DNA of 64,000 nucleotides from Cupriavidus sp. D384. GTDB taxonomy: Bacteria > Pseudomonadota > Gammaproteobacteria > Burkholderiales > Burkholderiaceae. A program made the position numbers and the translations under genes. The notes below the pieces were generated by a model. That model saw only the letters and a program-made list of their open reading frames with translations, had not been told where the DNA came from and did not search any database. Of the stretch, positions 17,287 through 26,035 are shown piece by piece. The first letter of the stretch is position 1; every line of letters starts with the position of its first letter. The stretch spans positions 62,001-126,000 of the forward strand of contig NZ_BBQI01000073.1 in assembly GCF_001652915.1 (NCBI RefSeq), written 5' to 3'.

Positions 17287-18612
17287 TCAGGTCAGGTCAT
17301 CCGGTACGGGGCGATAGCCCATTGGAGACGTGGTGTTGTCCTGGACGAACTTCTTTGCATGCGCCTCGCGCATCGGCTTGAGCAGGAAGATCGCCATCAG
17401 CGCCGAGACTGCCGCCATGCCCGACGCCAGCATGAACACCGCGTGCCAGTCGCCGGTGGCCGCCGTGATCACGCTAGAGAACGGCACCAGCAGCGCAGCC
17501 GTACCCTTGGCCGTGTAGAGCATGCCGGCATTGGTCGCCGCGAACTTCGGCCCGAACGTATCGCCGCAGGTGGCCGGGAACAAGCTGTAGATTTCACCCC
17601 AGGCGAAGAACACGATGCCTGTCAGGATCACAAACGCCACAGGGTTGTGACCGTAGTTTGCCAGCAGCAGGATACCCACCGCCTCCACCGCGAACGCCAG
17701 GAACATCGTATTTTCCCGACCGATATTGTCCGACACCCAGCCGAAGAACGGGCGTGTCAGGCCATTCAGCACGCGGTCGATGGTCAGGGCGAAGGTCAGC
17801 GCCGGCAAGGTCAGCCCGAGGATCGACACTGGCGAATCGTGCAGGCCGAAGTCCTTGGCGATCGGGCCCAGTTGCGCTGTCGCCATCAGGCCGCCCGCCG
17901 CCATCATCACGAACATCGCGTACATGACCCAGAAGATCGGCGACGACAGCACCTGGCGCGGCGACGCGTTGTACGTGGTCGCGGCCTTGAGCGTCGACTT
18001 CACGTCCGCCAGGATCTTGGCCGACGGCGGCAGCAGCAGCATGCCCAGGATCATGACGATGATGCCCTGCCCCAGACCGAAGTACAGGAACGTGGCCTCA
18101 TAGCCGCTGCTCTTGATCATGTTGGCGATTGGCACCACGGTCGCGGCCGATCCGGCGCCGAAGCCCGCGGCCGTCAGGCCAGCTGCCAGACCCCGGCGAT
18201 TCGGGAACCACTTCAGCGCGTTACCCACGCAGGTGCCATACACCGCGCCCGCGCCGACACCGCCAATTGCCGCGGCCACGTAGAGCATCGGCAGCGACGA
18301 CGCCACCGAGTTCAGCGCCCAGGCCACCGCGCACAGCAAGCCGCCACCCACCACCACCGGGCGCGGGCCATACTTGTCCACCAGGTAGCCTTCGATCGGC
18401 ACCAGCCAGGTTTCGGTGACCACGAAGATTGTGAATGCCACCTGGATTGCCGTGCGGCCCCAGTGGTACTTGTCGTCGATCGGGTTGACGAACAGGGTCC
18501 AGCCATACTGCATGTTGGCGATCATCGCCATACAGATCACGCCAAATACAAGCTGCGTCCACGGCGATGAATACCAGGACGCTTGCGCGCTCGCGCTCTG
18601 CCGACTTTCCAT
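17287..18612 (-). CDS. Oxalate/formate antiporter family MFS transporter (OxlT-like)
   Basis: 441 residues starting MESRQSASAQASWYSSPW, with AAGGAGAC before the ATG. Twelve spans are predicted. The OFA-family elements include YGWTLFVNPID in span 1, GAGAVYGTCVGNALKWFPNRRGLAAGLTAAGFGAG in the spans 4-5 region, and WGEIYSLFPATCGDTFG. It probably exchanges oxalate for formate or imports oxalate. It carries one of the eight regulon operators about 115 bases upstream and is thus linked to the oxalate enzymes. A paralogue lies at 20748-22091. Confidence 0.88.
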   Translation of the reverse strand: MESRQSASAQASWYSSPWTQLVFGVICMAMIANMQYGWTLFVNPIDDKYHWGRTAIQVAFTIFVVTETWLVPIEGYLVDKYGPRPVVVGGGLLCAVAWALNSVASSLPMLYVAAAIGGVGAGAVYGTCVGNALKWFPNRRGLAAGLTAAGFGAGSAATVVPIANMIKSSGYEATFLYFGLGQGIIVMILGMLLLPPSAKILADVKSTLKAATTYNASPRQVLSSPIFWVMYAMFVMMAAGGLMATAQLGPIAKDFGLHDSPVSILGLTLPALTFALTIDRVLNGLTRPFFGWVSDNIGRENTMFLAFAVEAVGILLLANYGHNPVAFVILTGIVFFAWGEIYSLFPATCGDTFGPKFAATNAGMLYTAKGTAALLVPFSSVITAATGDWHAVFMLASGMAAVSALMAIFLLKPMREAHAKKFVQDNTTSPMGYRPVPDDLT

Positions 18613-18726
18613 GGTGTCTCCTTCTGGCGGGTGGGCCCGCTGTTGTGGATCGGCATCTGCATTGGATGCCTGTGGTGTGTGCTGCTGTACGTTCTTGTCT
18701 TCGAACGGCTTAGCCGCTCTAGTGCT

Positions 18727-18746
18727 ATACAGTATGTGGTATATCA
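18727..18746 (-). promoter_or_regulatory. Oxalate-regulon operator 1 and promoter, for the OxlT-like gene
   Basis: In transcription direction TGATATACCACATACTGTAT, identical in all 20 positions to the site at 36048-36067. TTGACT lies 16 bases before TACTGT, so the element fills the spacer and -10 region. The gene starts about 115 bases downstream. Confidence 0.75.
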
Positions 18747-19323
18747 AGCAAGTCAAGACCATTCGGCGCGTTACCTGACCTATCAGGCAGACATTCGAAA
18801 GCTCGCAGTCGCGTGACCCCGTCGACTGGTGCATCGGGTGCATGAAAGCCCCCTGGGCCGGCAGCCCAATCCCCTTGTCGATCAGTCACTTAGGCATGGA
18901 ACCAGCATCAATGAAAAATGCTGCGGCGCATGTCGCGGATTACCCCATCTAGGGAAAGTCCCGAGCGTTGCGGCGACGTTGAATCATCAGCGGACAGACT
19001 GAATCGGGCACGGTTCAGGAGCGTGACGCATGGGCGCCGATGGGTCAGGAACGGAACGGAAGGAGGATTCCGGAAAGGTCCGGAGGCAGCCACGAAGGGG
19101 AATGCGGTCGGAGGTGCGCTGCAGGAGAATGCCAGGCTGCGTCGCGACCTGAGATCACGGGCGCAGGGGCATGGAGACACGTCTTGCAAAAAGACGGAGA
19201 AAACGGCCGCGGAGGACTGCGGATACTGCGTGCTGCGGGAGTTGCCGGCCGCTACAACTTCCCCACTACAACCAACTGCCAACTACAAGTACTGCGGGTA
19301 CTGCAAAAACCATCGAACGGCAA
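18747..19323. other. Intergenic stretch without a recognisable gene
   Basis: About 580 bases between operator 1 and the stop of the 71-residue protein gene. Short open frames exist on both strands, one of which would contain two CGYC motifs. None has a ribosome site with a plausible coding pattern or family resemblance. I see no terminator or repeat of note. Confidence 0.5.
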
Positions 19324-19539
19324 TCAGGCGTGCAGGAAACGCGGCTGGAGCACCATATCCGATGCCGAGCTGCCGATACCGGTGGACGGCTCTTCCGACG
19401 AACCCAGACCAGCGAAACGGCCATGTTCCTGGGCGGTGGTCAGCAGGCCCATCGGCAGGAAGGTGGCCAGCACATAGGTAACGGCGACACCCAGCGAAAC
19501 AACACCGAGAGCGAGAAGGGTAAGCAGCGTGGCGTTCAT
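19324..19539 (-). CDS. 71-residue single-span membrane protein of unknown function, oxalate-regulon member
   Basis: The chain starts MNATLLTLLALGVVSLGVAV and has one hydrophobic segment (about residues 4-34) and a polar tail rich in Gly, Ser and Glu. AGGAG lies five bases before the ATG, and a copy of the regulon operator sits 66-85 bases upstream. It stands between two OxlT-like transporter genes. I do not recognise the family. It could be a small subunit or stabiliser of the transporter, but nothing in the sequence proves this. Confidence 0.7.
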   Translation of the reverse strand: MNATLLTLLALGVVSLGVAVTYVLATFLPMGLLTTAQEHGRFAGLGSSEEPSTGIGSSASDMVLQPRFLHA

Positions 19540-19604
19540 GAAAACTCCTAAGTCGTAAGGATCAAGGTGGATTCATTATATGCTGCACTGCGAGGTCTGT
19601 AAAT

Positions 19605-19624
19605 ATTTGGTATGTGATATATCT
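19605..19624 (-). promoter_or_regulatory. Oxalate-regulon operator 2, for the 71-residue protein gene
   Basis: Reads AGATATATCACATACCAAAT in transcription direction; it keeps the central ATATATCACATAC but deviates at the ends. No good -35 box is visible at 16-18 bases, so this promoter is probably weak or activator-dependent. Confidence 0.6.
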
Positions 19625-19644
19625 AGAGAGGAATCACTCTAAAA

Positions 19645-19676
19645 ACAACAACGCACCCCGTGGGGTGCGTTGTTCG
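19645..19676 (-). terminator. Rho-independent terminator of the LysR gene
   Basis: AACAACGCACCCC (19647-19659) pairs with GGGGTGCGTTGTT (19662-19674). On the minus strand the stem is followed by GTTTTTAGAG. It ends transcription from the LysR gene (stop at 19788) before the start region of the 71-residue protein gene. Confidence 0.82.
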
Positions 19677-19787
19677 TCTCAAAAACGTGCCGTACGGGGG
19701 CTGAATTGGCCTATTCAGGCAATAAAAGTACCGAAATCGTCGCAAAAATATTTACTGCGGCGCGGCACGTGAATCCCGCTCATTGCC

Positions 19788-20699
19788 CTACCCCACTTTC
19801 TTCAGCAGGCTCTGGTCGTATTCCTGCGCGCGCAGGTTGTCCCAGACCGCAGCCGCGTTGGGCTTCAGCGAGCGTGCCTTGCGTCGGACCAGCATGACAT
19901 TGGACGTCACCTGGGGCCGCAACGGTCGCAGGACAGCAGCGGGAGCCATGCCGCTGGCCTGCGCACGTGACGGCACCACGCCGATACCCAGCCCCATCGC
20001 CACCATGCCGAAGATGGCCGCGAAATGCCCGAGCAGCTGCAGCGAGCCAGGCCTGACGTGATACGTGGACAAAGCACGCTCCACGGCGGGCTGGACCCCG
20101 GAGTTCTGGTCCAGCGACAGCACCGACGCATCGGCCAGCTCGCCCCACCCCAGCGATTCGCGCGACGCCAGCGGATGGTCCGCAGGCAGCACGGCCTGGA
20201 GCGGGTCCACGCACAGCGGCTCGCAGTAGAGATCGTCGCAAGCGGCAGGATTGCTGGCGATTCCGAAATCCACCTCGCCGCTGCGCACGCTCTGCAGCAC
20301 GCATTCATGCGAACGATCGCGCAGCGTGATGCCGATGCCGGGCCACGCCCTGCGGCAGCCCGCCAGCCACATCGGCACCGACATCGACGACAGCACGGGG
20401 TCGGTGGCAATCTGCACGGTGCCCTGGCTTGGCTTGCCGGTGCCATGGCTGTCGCGCAGCGTCTGCTCGACTTCCTCGATCAGATGGCAGATGCGTTGCG
20501 ACAGCATTTCGCCGGCGTCAGTCAGCTCCACCTGGCGCGTGGTGCGGTCGAACAGCCGCTGGTCGATCTCTTCTTCTAGCTCGCGCACGCTGCGGCTGAT
20601 TGCCGACTGCGTGAGACCCAGTTCCGCCGCGGCGCGCGTAAAGCTTTTCTGGCGCGCTACCGCGGCAAAGGCCTTCAACTGAGGAAGCGAAACATTCAT
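19788..20699 (-). CDS. LysR-family transcriptional regulator
   Basis: 303 residues with the LysR HTH at the N-terminus (LPQLKAFAAVARQKSFTRAAAELGLTQSAISRSVRELEEE) and a periplasmic-binding-like effector domain ending in IFGMVAMGLGIGVVPS. It follows the second OxlT-like gene by 48 bases on the same strand, so the two may be cotranscribed. There is no regulon operator in front. Probably responds to a carboxylate ligand; target unknown. Confidence 0.9.
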   Translation of the reverse strand: MNVSLPQLKAFAAVARQKSFTRAAAELGLTQSAISRSVRELEEEIDQRLFDRTTRQVELTDAGEMLSQRICHLIEEVEQTLRDSHGTGKPSQGTVQIATDPVLSSMSVPMWLAGCRRAWPGIGITLRDRSHECVLQSVRSGEVDFGIASNPAACDDLYCEPLCVDPLQAVLPADHPLASRESLGWGELADASVLSLDQNSGVQPAVERALSTYHVRPGSLQLLGHFAAIFGMVAMGLGIGVVPSRAQASGMAPAAVLRPLRPQVTSNVMLVRRKARSLKPNAAAVWDNLRAQEYDQSLLKKVG

Positions 20700-20747
20700 G
20701 GTGCCGCTCCTTCCTTGCTGGGTACTGCAGGGGTTGGGGGGCTCAGG

Positions 20748-22091
20748 TTATTCACCCTTGCCCGTGGAAAAGCCTGCCATGTAGGTACCGGTATCGCTGA
20801 CGGGCTGCGCCTCGACGTGGCCCGTGATAAAGCGGCGGCGCATCGGCTGCAGCACGAACTTGGCCGACAGCCCCGCCGCCACGGTCATCACGGCCGCCAC
20901 GGCAAACACCAGGTTCCAGCCACCCGTATGCGACAGCACCGATGCCACCGGCACCAGCAGCGCAGCCGTGCCCTTTGCCGTGTAGAGCGTGCCGGCGTTG
21001 GCCGCGGCAAACTTGCTACCGAACGTATCGGCACACAGCGCCGGGAAGATCGAGAAGATCTCGCCCCAGAACAGGAACGTCAGCGCGGCGAACAGCATGA
21101 ACATATAGGGGTCGTGGCCGAACTTCATCAGGCCGATCAGCGACAGCCCTTCGCCGATAAAGATCAGGAACATCGTATTTTCCCGACCAATGCGGTCCGA
21201 GACGAAGCCGCACAGCGGACGCGTCAGCCCGTTGCACAGGTTGTCGATCGACAGCGTCATCGTCAGCAGCGGCAGCGTCATGCCCAGCATCGTCACCGGC
21301 ATCGTCGCAAACCCGAAGTCCTTGGCGATGGGGCCCAGTTGCGCGGTGGCCATGATGCCGCCCGCCGCCACGGCCACGAACGAGATGTAGATCACCCAGA
21401 ACACCGGAGTGCGCACCATCTGCCCAGGCGTGAATTCCACCGGGTTGGTCAGGATCTTCTTGTTGGCCACCAGCCCCTTGGGCGGCTGCGGCTTCACCAG
21501 CAGCAGGGCCATGATGAAGATCAGTACGCCCTGCAGGATGCCGAACGTGAAGAACGCGTTCTCATAACCCGTCTTCTGGATCATGTTGGCGATGGGGATC
21601 ACCGTCAGCGCCGAACCCGCGCCAAAGCCGGCGGCGGTCAGGCCGGCGGCCAGGCCACGCTTGTCCGGGAACCACTTCAGCGCATTGCCCACGCAAGTGC
21701 CATAGACGCCGCCCGCGCCGATACCGGCGATCACCGCCGCCGCGTAGAGCATCGGCAGCGACGTGGCATAGGAATTCATGACCCACGCCAGCCCCGCGCA
21801 GATTGCGCCGCCGGCCACCACGGGGCGCGGGCCAAACTTGTCCACGAGCCAGCCTTCCAGCGGCACGAGCCAGGTTTCAGTGACGATAAAAATGGAAAAG
21901 GCGATCTGGATCGCAGATTCGCCCCAATGATGCTTCGCGTTCATAGGTGTTACGAACAACGTCCAGCCATACTGGAGGTTCGCCACCAGGCCCATACAGA
22001 GCACGCCGATAAATAGCTGGAACCAGCGGTTGCGGAGCAATCCGCCGTTGGAATTGCCCATGGCGGGGCCTGCCGCATTGATGTGCGCCAT
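20748..22091 (-). CDS. Second OxlT-like MFS transporter
   Basis: 447 residues starting MAHINAAGPAMGNSNGG, with AGGAGA before the ATG. Twelve predicted spans and the same OFA motifs as the first copy (YGWTLFVTPMN, GAGGVYGTCVGNALKWFP, FWGEIFSIFPALCADTFG). The two copies are clearly paralogous but differ throughout, particularly in the central loop. It lacks the regulon operator and is divergent from a CbbR-like LysR gene, so it is probably controlled differently and may have a different substrate such as formate or a related dicarboxylate. Confidence 0.85.
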   Translation of the reverse strand: MAHINAAGPAMGNSNGGLLRNRWFQLFIGVLCMGLVANLQYGWTLFVTPMNAKHHWGESAIQIAFSIFIVTETWLVPLEGWLVDKFGPRPVVAGGAICAGLAWVMNSYATSLPMLYAAAVIAGIGAGGVYGTCVGNALKWFPDKRGLAAGLTAAGFGAGSALTVIPIANMIQKTGYENAFFTFGILQGVLIFIMALLLVKPQPPKGLVANKKILTNPVEFTPGQMVRTPVFWVIYISFVAVAAGGIMATAQLGPIAKDFGFATMPVTMLGMTLPLLTMTLSIDNLCNGLTRPLCGFVSDRIGRENTMFLIFIGEGLSLIGLMKFGHDPYMFMLFAALTFLFWGEIFSIFPALCADTFGSKFAAANAGTLYTAKGTAALLVPVASVLSHTGGWNLVFAVAAVMTVAAGLSAKFVLQPMRRRFITGHVEAQPVSDTGTYMAGFSTGKGE

Positions 22092-22305
22092 GTCGTGTCT
22101 CCTTGCATTAGTGTCATGCGCGCTCTGCGGCGCGCGTGGTGGGCTTGGCCTTGGGGGGACGCCCGCTTTCACTACTGAATGAGCGCGCCTGACATTGCGG
22201 CACGTGTATTCGTGGATTGATGCTACTTCAAACTTAGATCAGCACAGCATAAAGTTTTTTATTATGATCATTGACGATCCTTTATAGATTGCAGGATATC
22301 GTGCA

Positions 22306-23265
22306 ATGAAAAACGCCACGCTGCGCCAGCTGAAAGTCTTCGAAACGGTGGCCCGCCACCTGAGCTTCTCGCGCGCGGCCGAAGAGCTGCATCTCACGCA
22401 ACCTGCTGTTTCTACACAGGTTCGGCAGCTTGAGCTGCATGTCGGGCTGCCCCTCTTCGAGCAGCTCGGCAAGCGCATTTTCCTGACGCCGGCCGGCACC
22501 GAAATGCTCCACTACAGCCGCAGCATCATTCAGCAATTTCGTGAAGCCGAAGACGCAATGGCGCAGCTTAAGGGTATTTCCGGAGGCCGCCTGAACGTTG
22601 CCGTGATCAGTGCGGGCGACTATTTCTTTCCCCGCCTGCTGGCCGAATTCATGAATCGGCATGAGTCGGTCACATTGAATCTTGCAGTGCACAACCGCGA
22701 GGAACTGCTGCACCAGCTAGCGGGCAACCTGACCGACCTGGCAGTCATGGTACGCCCGCCCGAGGGCGTGGACACCATTGCCGAATCGTTCGCCCCCCAC
22801 CCCTACGTGATCGTCGCCGCGCCCAACCATCCGCTGGTGGGCCAGCGCAATATCCCGCTGGCGGGCCTGGCCGAGGAAGCGTTCGTGTCGCGCGAGAAAG
22901 GCTCGGACACCTGGAACTCGATGCAGGAAGGCTTTGCGGGCCGGCTGTCGAACCTGCGCATCGCGATGGAGATCAAGAGTACCGAGACCATCAAGCAGGC
23001 CGTGATCGCCAACATGGGCATCGCGTTTCTGTCCGCGCACACCGTGGGCCTGGAACTGCAGACCGGCAAGCTTGCCGTGCTTGATATCGAAGGCTTCCCG
23101 GTGATGCTGAACTGGTATGTGGTCCATCGCAAGAACAAGCGCCTGCCGCCGGTTGCGCTGGCGTTCAAGCAGTTCCTGATGGAGGAAGGCCATACGCTGA
23201 TCCAGCAGATCACCGGTGTCGAGGGCCTGATCCATCCCGCGAGACACCGGTCATCTCATGCATAA
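22306..23265 (+). CDS. LysR-family regulator resembling CbbR
   Basis: 319 residues. HTH region MKNATLRQLKVFETVARHLSFSRAAEELHLTQPAVSTQVRQLE closely resembles CbbR proteins, which control Calvin-cycle operons, and the effector domain also fits (SGGRLNVAVISAGDYFFPRLLAEF). No cbb gene is in the window. Divergent from the second OxlT-like gene across 214 bases that contain AT-rich dyads. Oxalate is oxidised through formate to CO2, so a CbbR-like protein here could link the transporter to carbon fixation, but that is inference. Confidence 0.85.
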   Translation: MKNATLRQLKVFETVARHLSFSRAAEELHLTQPAVSTQVRQLELHVGLPLFEQLGKRIFLTPAGTEMLHYSRSIIQQFREAEDAMAQLKGISGGRLNVAVISAGDYFFPRLLAEFMNRHESVTLNLAVHNREELLHQLAGNLTDLAVMVRPPEGVDTIAESFAPHPYVIVAAPNHPLVGQRNIPLAGLAEEAFVSREKGSDTWNSMQEGFAGRLSNLRIAMEIKSTETIKQAVIANMGIAFLSAHTVGLELQTGKLAVLDIEGFPVMLNWYVVHRKNKRLPPVALAFKQFLMEEGHTLIQQITGVEGLIHPARHRSSHA

Positions 23266-23304
23266 GCAATGACTTATGATTTTTCGATAAAACTTTAATT
23301 ATCG
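23261..23304. promoter_or_regulatory. Two AT-rich dyads before the 105-residue protein gene
   Basis: CATAAG (23261-23266) with CTTATG (23273-23278), and CGATAA (23285-23290) with TTATCG (23299-23304). They begin at the stop codon of the CbbR-like gene and end 70 bases before the next gene. Shape and spacing are compatible with LysR-type binding sites; a weak terminator is the alternative. Confidence 0.4.
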
Positions 23305-23373
23305 TAAATCGTTCCTCCTGTCTAAGCTTCGGACATCACACGCTGAGATGTGTGCCAACTACAGGAGACGATC

Positions 23374-23691
23374 ATGAACCACCTCCAATCCGACGCGCCC
23401 GCCACCGCCGCAATGTCGACGGCCGTCCGCGAGATGCGCCACGTTGATCGTGAGGTCCAGCTGGCCGCCTACAATGCCGCATTCACCGAACTGGGCCTGC
23501 GTTTCCGCTGGGACGCGCCGATGTTCGAATGGCTGTGCGGCATCGAATGCGAGAAGGCGCGCGTCACGCGCTATATCGAGCAGTACCATGCCCACCTGCT
23601 GAACGCCTACGATGCGCCGTTCCTGAGCCAGCTGATCTTCGACAAGAAGAACGAGTACCTGCGTGGCATGGCCGGCGCTGGCGCGAACTAG
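23374..23691 (+). CDS. Conserved-looking 105-residue protein, function unknown
   Basis: Starts MNHLQSDAPATAAMSTAVREM with AGGAGA at good distance. No signal peptide or membrane span. The C-terminal two thirds look like a compact helical domain with aromatic residues (FRWDAPMFEWLCGIECEKAR, then YIEQYHAHLLNAYDAPFLSQ). I do not recognise the family. It is followed by a strong terminator and is therefore monocistronic. It lies between the CbbR-like gene and the converging acyl-CoA synthetase gene. Confidence 0.7.
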   Translation: MNHLQSDAPATAAMSTAVREMRHVDREVQLAAYNAAFTELGLRFRWDAPMFEWLCGIECEKARVTRYIEQYHAHLLNAYDAPFLSQLIFDKKNEYLRGMAGAGAN

Positions 23692-23714
23692 ATTCCCGCG
23701 CATCGCCAGAGCGA

Positions 23715-23739
23715 CAAGGGCCCCGTCACGGGGCCCTTG
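23715..23739 (+). terminator. Rho-independent terminator
   Basis: CAAGGGCCCCGT (23715-23726) and ACGGGGCCCTTG (23728-23739) form a 12-pair palindromic stem followed by GCTTTTC on the plus strand. It ends the 105-residue protein gene and may also serve the converging synthetase gene. Confidence 0.8.
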
Positions 23740-23772
23740 GCTTTTCTACGATCTCCTTCGTCAACCGCTGCC

Positions 23773-25902
23773 TCAGATCTTCCCGGCGCCGCGCGCCCAC
23801 TTGTACTTGGCCCCCAGCACCGCCACCGGGATTTCCGTCGAGTATGCGTAGGCCGGCACGCCGTGCGCGTACAGGTATTCGGCCGCTTCCTCCACCTGCA
23901 CGTCTCCGGCCAGCGACGCCACGATCGGCTTCTCGATACCCAGCGCCTTCATTTCCTCCTTGACCTCGATCACGAGCCTGGCAAACACCATCGGCGGCGT
24001 GATGATCGTGTGCCAGTAGCCCAGGATGATCGCGTGGATGCGCGGCTCCTCCAGGCCCAGCCTGATCGTGTTCTTGTAGGTCGAAGGTGGCTCGCCACCG
24101 GTGATGTCCACCGGGTTGCCCGCCGCGCCGAACGGCGGGATGAACTTGCGGAATGCGGCGTCCAGATCCTCGGGCATGCCCATCAGCGACAGGCCGTTGT
24201 CCACGCAGGCATCTGACAGCAGCACGCCCGAACCACCCGCGCCGGTGATGATCACCACGTTCTCGCCCCTGGGCGTCGGCAGCTTTGGAATGCCCCGCGC
24301 GAATTCCAGCAGATCGCGCAGCGAGCGGGCACGGATTACGCCGGCCTGCCTGAATACGTCCTCGTAGATCTTGTCATTGCCGGCCAGCGCGCCCGTGTGC
24401 GAGCTGGCCGCCCGGGCGCCCAGGCTGGTACGGCCCGCCTTGAGCACCACCACCGGCTTCTTCTGCGAAACGCGGCGGGCCGCTTCGGCAAACGCCCGGC
24501 CATCCTTCAGGTCTTCGCAATGCTGGGCAATGATCTCGGTGTTCTCGTCCTGCTCGAAGAACGTCAGCAGATCGTCTTCGTCGATATCCGATTTGTTGCC
24601 CAGGCCTACGATGGCCGACACGCCCATCTTGGCCGACCGCGAGAAACCGATGATCGCCATGCCGATGCCGCCCGACTGCGACGACAGGGCCGCCTTGCCC
24701 TTCACGTCGTACGGCGTGCAGAACGTGGCACAGAGGTTCTTCGGCGTGTAGTAGAAACCGTAAATATTCGGCCCCATCAGGCGGATGTCGTGCTTGCGCG
24801 CGATCGCCACGATCTCCTCCTGGCCCGCGACGTTGCCCGTTTCGGCAAACCCCGATGGAATCAGCACGGCGCCCGGGATGCCCTTCCTGCCAACTTCCTC
24901 CAGCGCCTGCGCCACGAACTTGGCGGGAATGGCAAAGACGGCCACGTCGACGTCGCCCGGCACATCGAGCACGCTCTTGTAGGCCGCCATGCCCATGATC
25001 TCCCCGGCCTTGGGGTGGATCGGGTAGATCTTGCCCTGATAGCCGCCATTGATCAGGTTCTTCATCACCGAATTGCCAATCTTGCCGTCCTCGGCCGAAG
25101 CACCGATCACGGCCACGGTATCGGGCTTCATGATGCGGTTCATCTGGCGCACGATGTCTTCCTGGCTCGGGCGATATTTCTCCGGCTGCGGCGAGTGGTC
25201 GACCACGATCCGCACGTCGGCGGCAATCGCGCCGCTGGCGCTGGCGAAGACCGGGTTCAGGTCCAGTTCGGAAATTTCCGGGAAATCACTGACCAGCTCC
25301 GACACGCGCTGGATCATGCCCGCCAGTGCTTCGCGGTTGGCCGGTTCGGCGCCGCGCACGCCCTTGAGCACTTCGGCGGCGGCAATGCCGTCGAGCATCG
25401 ACAGCGCGTCATCGGACGAAGCCGGCGCCATGCGGAACGTGATGTCCTTGAGCACCTCCACCAACACGCCACCCAGGCCAAACGCCACCAGCTTGCCGAA
25501 CGACGGGTCGGTCACGGCGCCGATGATGACTTCCTGTCCACCGGCGATCATCTGCTGCACCTGCACGCCGACGATATTGGCGTCCGCCTTGTATGTCTTT
25601 GCGTTCTCGATGATCGTCAGGTAGCCCTGCTCCACCTCGGCCGCCGACTTCAGGCCCACCAGCACGCCGCCGGCCTCGGTCTTGTGCAGGATGTCGGGCG
25701 ACACGATCTTGAGCACCACCGGAAATCCCATCTTGCTGGCCAGCTCGACGGCGCCCGTCGGCGACTTCGCCACGCCTTCGCCCGGCACCGAAATGCCATA
25801 GGCGTCGCAAACCAGCTTGCCCTCGGGCGCAGTCAGTGCATCGCGGCCTTCTTCCTTGACGGTCGCGAGGATCTTGCGTACCGCATCCTTGTCATGTGCC
25901 AT
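23773..25902 (-). CDS. Acyl-CoA synthetase (NDP-forming), acetate--CoA ligase (ADP) family
   Basis: 709 residues starting MAHDKDAVRKILATVKEEG. The order is an N-terminal ATP-grasp domain (about 1-230: FPVVLKIVSPDILHKTEAGGV), then a CoA-binding domain (VAVIGASAEDGKIGNSVMKNL) and succinyl-CoA-ligase-like domains with the phospho-histidine motif AASSHTGALAGND. All active parts are present. It lies 133 bases downstream of the first CoA-transferase gene, in the same operon and under operator 3. Inference: it may activate oxalate or a co-substrate to its CoA thioester using ATP, releasing the pathway from dependence on formyl-CoA. Confidence 0.85.
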   Translation of the reverse strand: MAHDKDAVRKILATVKEEGRDALTAPEGKLVCDAYGISVPGEGVAKSPTGAVELASKMGFPVVLKIVSPDILHKTEAGGVLVGLKSAAEVEQGYLTIIENAKTYKADANIVGVQVQQMIAGGQEVIIGAVTDPSFGKLVAFGLGGVLVEVLKDITFRMAPASSDDALSMLDGIAAAEVLKGVRGAEPANREALAGMIQRVSELVSDFPEISELDLNPVFASASGAIAADVRIVVDHSPQPEKYRPSQEDIVRQMNRIMKPDTVAVIGASAEDGKIGNSVMKNLINGGYQGKIYPIHPKAGEIMGMAAYKSVLDVPGDVDVAVFAIPAKFVAQALEEVGRKGIPGAVLIPSGFAETGNVAGQEEIVAIARKHDIRLMGPNIYGFYYTPKNLCATFCTPYDVKGKAALSSQSGGIGMAIIGFSRSAKMGVSAIVGLGNKSDIDEDDLLTFFEQDENTEIIAQHCEDLKDGRAFAEAARRVSQKKPVVVLKAGRTSLGARAASSHTGALAGNDKIYEDVFRQAGVIRARSLRDLLEFARGIPKLPTPRGENVVIITGAGGSGVLLSDACVDNGLSLMGMPEDLDAAFRKFIPPFGAAGNPVDITGGEPPSTYKNTIRLGLEEPRIHAIILGYWHTIITPPMVFARLVIEVKEEMKALGIEKPIVASLAGDVQVEEAAEYLYAHGVPAYAYSTEIPVAVLGAKYKWARGAGKI

Positions 25903-26035
25903 GTCAGGTCTCCATCTGTATCGGGCGGGATCTCCGCCAATATTGAGGCGTGCAAAAGGGCAGACGCCCCGCGTCGGTTGACGCAGGCGGCGTGCGGACT
26001 GCTCTGGAGAAAATTTCGGGAAGTACCGGGCGGCG

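Noticed and set aside
18918-19481. Plus-strand open frame with two CGYC motifs that might be a small zinc-binding protein
   Set aside because: No ribosome site, it runs antisense through the 71-residue protein gene, and the motifs come from a short repeated TACTGCGG-like DNA sequence.
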